NCBI RefSeq assembly: GCF_023509035.1
Contig: NZ_CP075583.1
Span: 3,038,001 to 3,102,000, forward strand
Direction: 5' to 3'
Length of the DNA stretch: 64,000 nt
DNA from: Janthinobacterium lividum
GTDB taxonomy: Bacteria; Pseudomonadota; Gammaproteobacteria; Burkholderiales; Burkholderiaceae_D
The translations under genes were made by a program, and so were the position numbers. Of the stretch, positions 61,927 to 64,000 are shown one piece after another. The stretch's first letter is position 1; each line of letters begins with the position of its first letter. Under the pieces are notes generated by a model. That model was not told where the DNA came from. It ran no database searches and was given only the letters and a program-made list of their open reading frames with translations.

Positions 61927-62499
61927 ATGAACACCCCGCCGCGCCACGACGACGACAATGCCGTCATCATCGCCAATACCGTTGCCTGGCTGGAAAAGGC
62001 CGTGATTGGCCTGAACCTGTGCCCGTTCGCCAAGGCCGTGCACGTCAAGAAGCAGATCCGCTATGTGGTGTGCGAATCGAGCAATCCGGAAGATTTGCTG
62101 GCGATGCTGATGGACGAGCTGCAAACCCTGGCCGACACGGATCCCGAGCAGATCGACACGACCTTGCTGATCCACCCGTACACCCTGAACGATTTCCTCG
62201 ACTATAACGAGTTTCTCGATGTGGCCGACGCGGCCGTGGAAGACATGCACCTGGCAGGCGAACTGCAAGTGGCCAGTTTCCACCCGAACTACCAGTTCGC
62301 CGAGACGTTCGAGGACGACATCAGTAACTACACCAACCGTTCGCCCTACCCGACCTTGCACCTGCTGCGCGAAGACAGCATCGAGCGTGCCGTCGAGGCG
62401 TTCCCGGAAGCGTCGGAAATTTTTGACAAGAATATTGCCACACTGGAAGCGCTGGGCACCGAAGGCTGGGAAAAGCTTGGCTTGCCGAAGGTGTCCTGA
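61927..62499 (+). CDS. DUF1415 family protein
   Basis: A 190-residue soluble protein of the DUF1415 family, of unknown function. It has NTVAWLEKAVIGLNLCPFAKAVH (core GLNLCPFAKAV) at the start, LIHPYTLNDFLDYNEFL in the middle and FHPNYQFAETFEDDISNYTNRSPYPTLHLLRE (core ASFHPNYQFAETFEDD) later; Cys, His and Asp/Glu recur and could bind metal. ATG 61927 has GAGAG upstream. Its TGA overlaps the next ATG in TGATG, coupling it to DUF1289. Confidence 0.9.
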   Translation: MNTPPRHDDDNAVIIANTVAWLEKAVIGLNLCPFAKAVHVKKQIRYVVCESSNPEDLLAMLMDELQTLADTDPEQIDTTLLIHPYTLNDFLDYNEFLDVADAAVEDMHLAGELQVASFHPNYQFAETFEDDISNYTNRSPYPTLHLLREDSIERAVEAFPEASEIFDKNIATLEALGTEGWEKLGLPKVS

Positions 62500-62693
62500 T
62501 GGCTGACAAGGAATTGCCGCCCCGTCCCGATACGCCCTGCGTGGCCGTGTGCTCGACGACGTTCGATGAAATCTGCCGCGGCTGCGGTCGTAGCGTAGTG
62601 GAAGTGGCCCACTGGGTATCGATGACGGATGAAGAGAAGGAAGTGGTGTGGGTGCGCATCCTGGCGCAAGGCTATCCGCGCCGGAATACTTAA
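62499..62693 (+). CDS. DUF1289 family protein
   Basis: A 64-residue protein with the DUF1289 cysteine pattern: CVAVCSTTFDEICRGCGRS (five Cys in the first half) and WVSMTDEEKEVV, suggesting a small zinc or iron-sulphur site. Function unknown. It overlaps the DUF1415 stop by one base and is certainly co-translated with it. A strong hairpin follows. Confidence 0.92.
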   Translation: MADKELPPRPDTPCVAVCSTTFDEICRGCGRSVVEVAHWVSMTDEEKEVVWVRILAQGYPRRNT

Positions 62694-62696
62694 TAG

Positions 62697-62730
62697 CGAC
62701 GCGATAGAGCAGTATCCCTCTATCGCGTCG
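62697..62730. terminator. Hairpin between DUF1289 and DUF1993
   Basis: CGACGCGATAGAG pairs with CTCTATCGCGTCG around CAGTATCC, a 13-bp perfect stem. It lies between convergent stops; there is no T-run, so it may be a mRNA-end stabiliser or a rho-dependent end. Confidence 0.7.
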
Positions 62731-62743
62731 ACGCTGATTTGTA

Positions 62744-63249
62744 TCAGAAACTGCCGATGAAGTCTTTCTTGCCGACTTCGATGCCGTTATGGCGCAGTAT
62801 GTCGTACGCCGTCGTCGCGTGGAAGAAGAAGTGCGGCAGCGCGTAGTGGAACAGGTAGGTCTGGCCCGTGAAGTGCTTGGTCTTTTCGCCGCTGCCGGTG
62901 GTGATGGCGCGCGTTTCGCTGCCGTCGATGTCCGCTTGTGGCAGGCTTTCCAGGAAGGCGATGGTTTTCACGATGCGCGCTTTCAGCTCTGCAAAGCTCT
63001 GTTCGCTGTCTTCATAGGGGGCACGGCCACGCCGGCCAAGCGCGCGCCGCAGCCCTTGGCGAAGTCGGTGGCGATCTGGATCTGGCGCACGAACGGCAGC
63101 ATGTCCGGGAACAGGCGGAACTGCAGCAGGGCGTTCGGGTCGATTTTCTTGTCTTGCGCGTGCGTTTCCGCCTTGTCCAGGATGGCGGCCAGGCTGCCCA
63201 GGATCTGTTTGAAGACGGGGATCGAAGCGGAGTAGATGGAGAAGGTCAT
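62744..63249 (-). CDS. DUF1993 family protein, apparent frameshift
   Basis: ATG 63249 with GAGGAA upstream gives MTFSIYSASIPVFKQILGSL and runs to CGARLAGVAVPP. In a run of five C on this strand (63017-63021) the frame turns to MKTANRALQS and stops at 62983. One more C gives YEDSEQSFAELKARIVKTIAFLE, joining the second part that ends HNGIEVGKKDFIGSF at 62744, in all 168 residues and a complete DUF1993 domain (DinB-like helical fold). The break therefore looks like a read error. Function unknown; the His residues in HFFFHATTAYDILRH recall the DinB metal site. Confidence 0.8.
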
Positions 63250-63510
63250 GGTGGTTCCTCTAGATAAAGTGGCGCGATGATAGCAAGCTGCGCGTTTTTC
63301 TGCTGGCGTCGGCCGGACGCGCCGGTCTGCGTGTGGTTTTTCAACCCTGTTTATATGACATGAGGTGGCCGCTGGTGTGTGTTTATTGGTGACTTTTCCC
63401 GCTTTTTCCATGCATAATTGCCCCTGATAAAGTTTCTTCCCGCCTGACCACCCGAATTCCCCTGTAAAGTTCAATGATCGCCCGCCTGATCCCTGTCGCT
63501 CTGTTGCCGC

Positions 63511-64000
63511 ATGTTTAATTCACCTTATCAGCGCCTGCGCGCCAGCCTGCGTGTGCTGTTCGGCTCGTCGATCTATGGCGCCTTGCTGCTGGTGGTATTC
63601 GGCGGCCTGGTCGTGCCCGCCATCTTCGGCAGCTATGTGCTGGTCGGCGTGCATGAGCGCCAGTCGGCGCGCACCAGCCTGAATGAGGCTTTGCAGCGCA
63701 ATGCCGACATCCTGGCGCTGGGCATGCAGGAGTCGCTGTGGAACATGAATGCGGAATCGGCCCATTCGCTGGTCGAGTCGGTGATGCGCGACCGCGCTGT
63801 GCTGCTGGTGAAGGTGCTGGGGCAGGGCGACACGGAATTCATCAGCTTGCAGGCGCCGCAGCGGCCCGTGGGTAATTTGTACCGCGCCGAGCGCGACATC
63901 CTCGTGCGCGGCGAGCGCATCGGCCACGTTGTCGTCGAGATGGACGATGCGCGCAGCCAGCAGGAGCTGCGCGAAAAGCAGATATCCTATATTTTCGTGC
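63511..64000 (+). CDS. Membrane sensor protein, N-terminal part only
   Basis: 163 residues are visible. The first about 15 are cytoplasmic and basic, followed by a membrane helix (about residues 22-48; GALLLVVFGGLVVPAIFGSY) and a periplasmic sensor domain (about 50-158) with ALQRNADILALGMQESLWNMNAES (core GMQESLWNMNAES), a pattern found in hybrid sensor kinases and diguanylate cyclases. The output part lies beyond the window. It starts at ATG 63511, on which a short upstream ORF (63474-63518) overlaps. It is divergent from DUF1993. Confidence 0.75.
   Translation, partial: MFNSPYQRLRASLRVLFGSSIYGALLLVVFGGLVVPAIFGSYVLVGVHERQSARTSLNEALQRNADILALGMQESLWNMNAESAHSLVESVMRDRAVLLVKVLGQGDTEFISLQAPQRPVGNLYRAERDILVRGERIGHVVVEMDDARSQQELREKQISYIFV

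Noticed and set aside
1..64000. CRISPR arrays, tRNA or rRNA genes
   Set aside because: No regularly spaced repeats and no tRNA or rRNA-like sequence were seen on reading through the window; a tRNAscan or Rfam search would be decisive.

Overview
The window looks like chromosome of a high-G+C betaproteobacterium of the Oxalobacteraceae (Janthinobacterium, Duganella or Massilia type). This is inferred from the gene orders dapC/tsaB-rimI-udg and lplT/alr-radA, several PEP-CTERM exported proteins, scattered flagellar and chemotaxis genes, and an FMN riboswitch before a stand-alone ribB. No rRNA, tRNA, CRISPR array, transposase or phage gene was seen.

Layout. 1-13.5 kb is mostly housekeeping: the start of dapC, a translationally coupled tsaB-rimI-UDG-DUF1853 operon, lplT against alr-radA (with a good LexA-box candidate before radA), a PilZ protein, a lone fliD, an AraC/MFS pair, rraA and a DUF642-like PEP-CTERM protein. 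13.6-17.5 kb has a MerR regulator with a textbook divergent operator, a DUF4153 membrane protein and an unknown HEAT-like/CxxC protein. About 17.5-22.6 kb is an A+T-richer accessory block: SDR plus DUF2147 opposite TetR, and LysR opposite a quinone reductase plus DUF1330, with copies of a short dispersed repeat at its junctions. 22.7-31 kb holds a lone motA, a D-tartrate dehydratase with its LysR regulator, a two-repeat PQ-loop membrane protein, a DUF4105 protein and a DEAD-box helicase. 31-37.3 kb is a dense signalling cassette (receiver-PAS, a free-standing 110-residue domain, HDOD, PAS histidine kinase, receiver with a degenerate HD-GYP domain, each overlapping the next by 4 nt), facing a second, paralogous kinase. 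37.3-39.9 kb is an MlaE/MlaD-type cluster with a lipoprotein but no ATPase. 40-46.6 kb has LysR/DHA2 efflux, riboswitch-controlled ribB and a large M16 peptidase. 46.7-54 kb has a chemoreceptor, a ThiF-like E1 enzyme directly joined to a nitroreductase-like protein, two tandem PEP-CTERM paralogues and a glycosyltransferase. 54-64 kb has several very small proteins, a thioesterase, a low-G+C pair (secreted HECAH metalloprotease and a membrane coiled-coil/repeat protein), rhlE, fabI, mltD, DUF1415-DUF1289, DUF1993 and the start of a membrane sensor.

Five genes (PQ-loop protein, MlaD-like protein, a 65-residue protein, one PEP-CTERM protein, DUF1993) are each broken by a one-base change inside a short homopolymer. 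In every case the other frame continues the expected protein, so these are more likely read or assembly errors than decay. The least explained items are the ThiF/nitroreductase pair, the signalling cassette with its orphan domain and degenerate HD-GYP output, and the UDG-family protein that has lost its catalytic motif.
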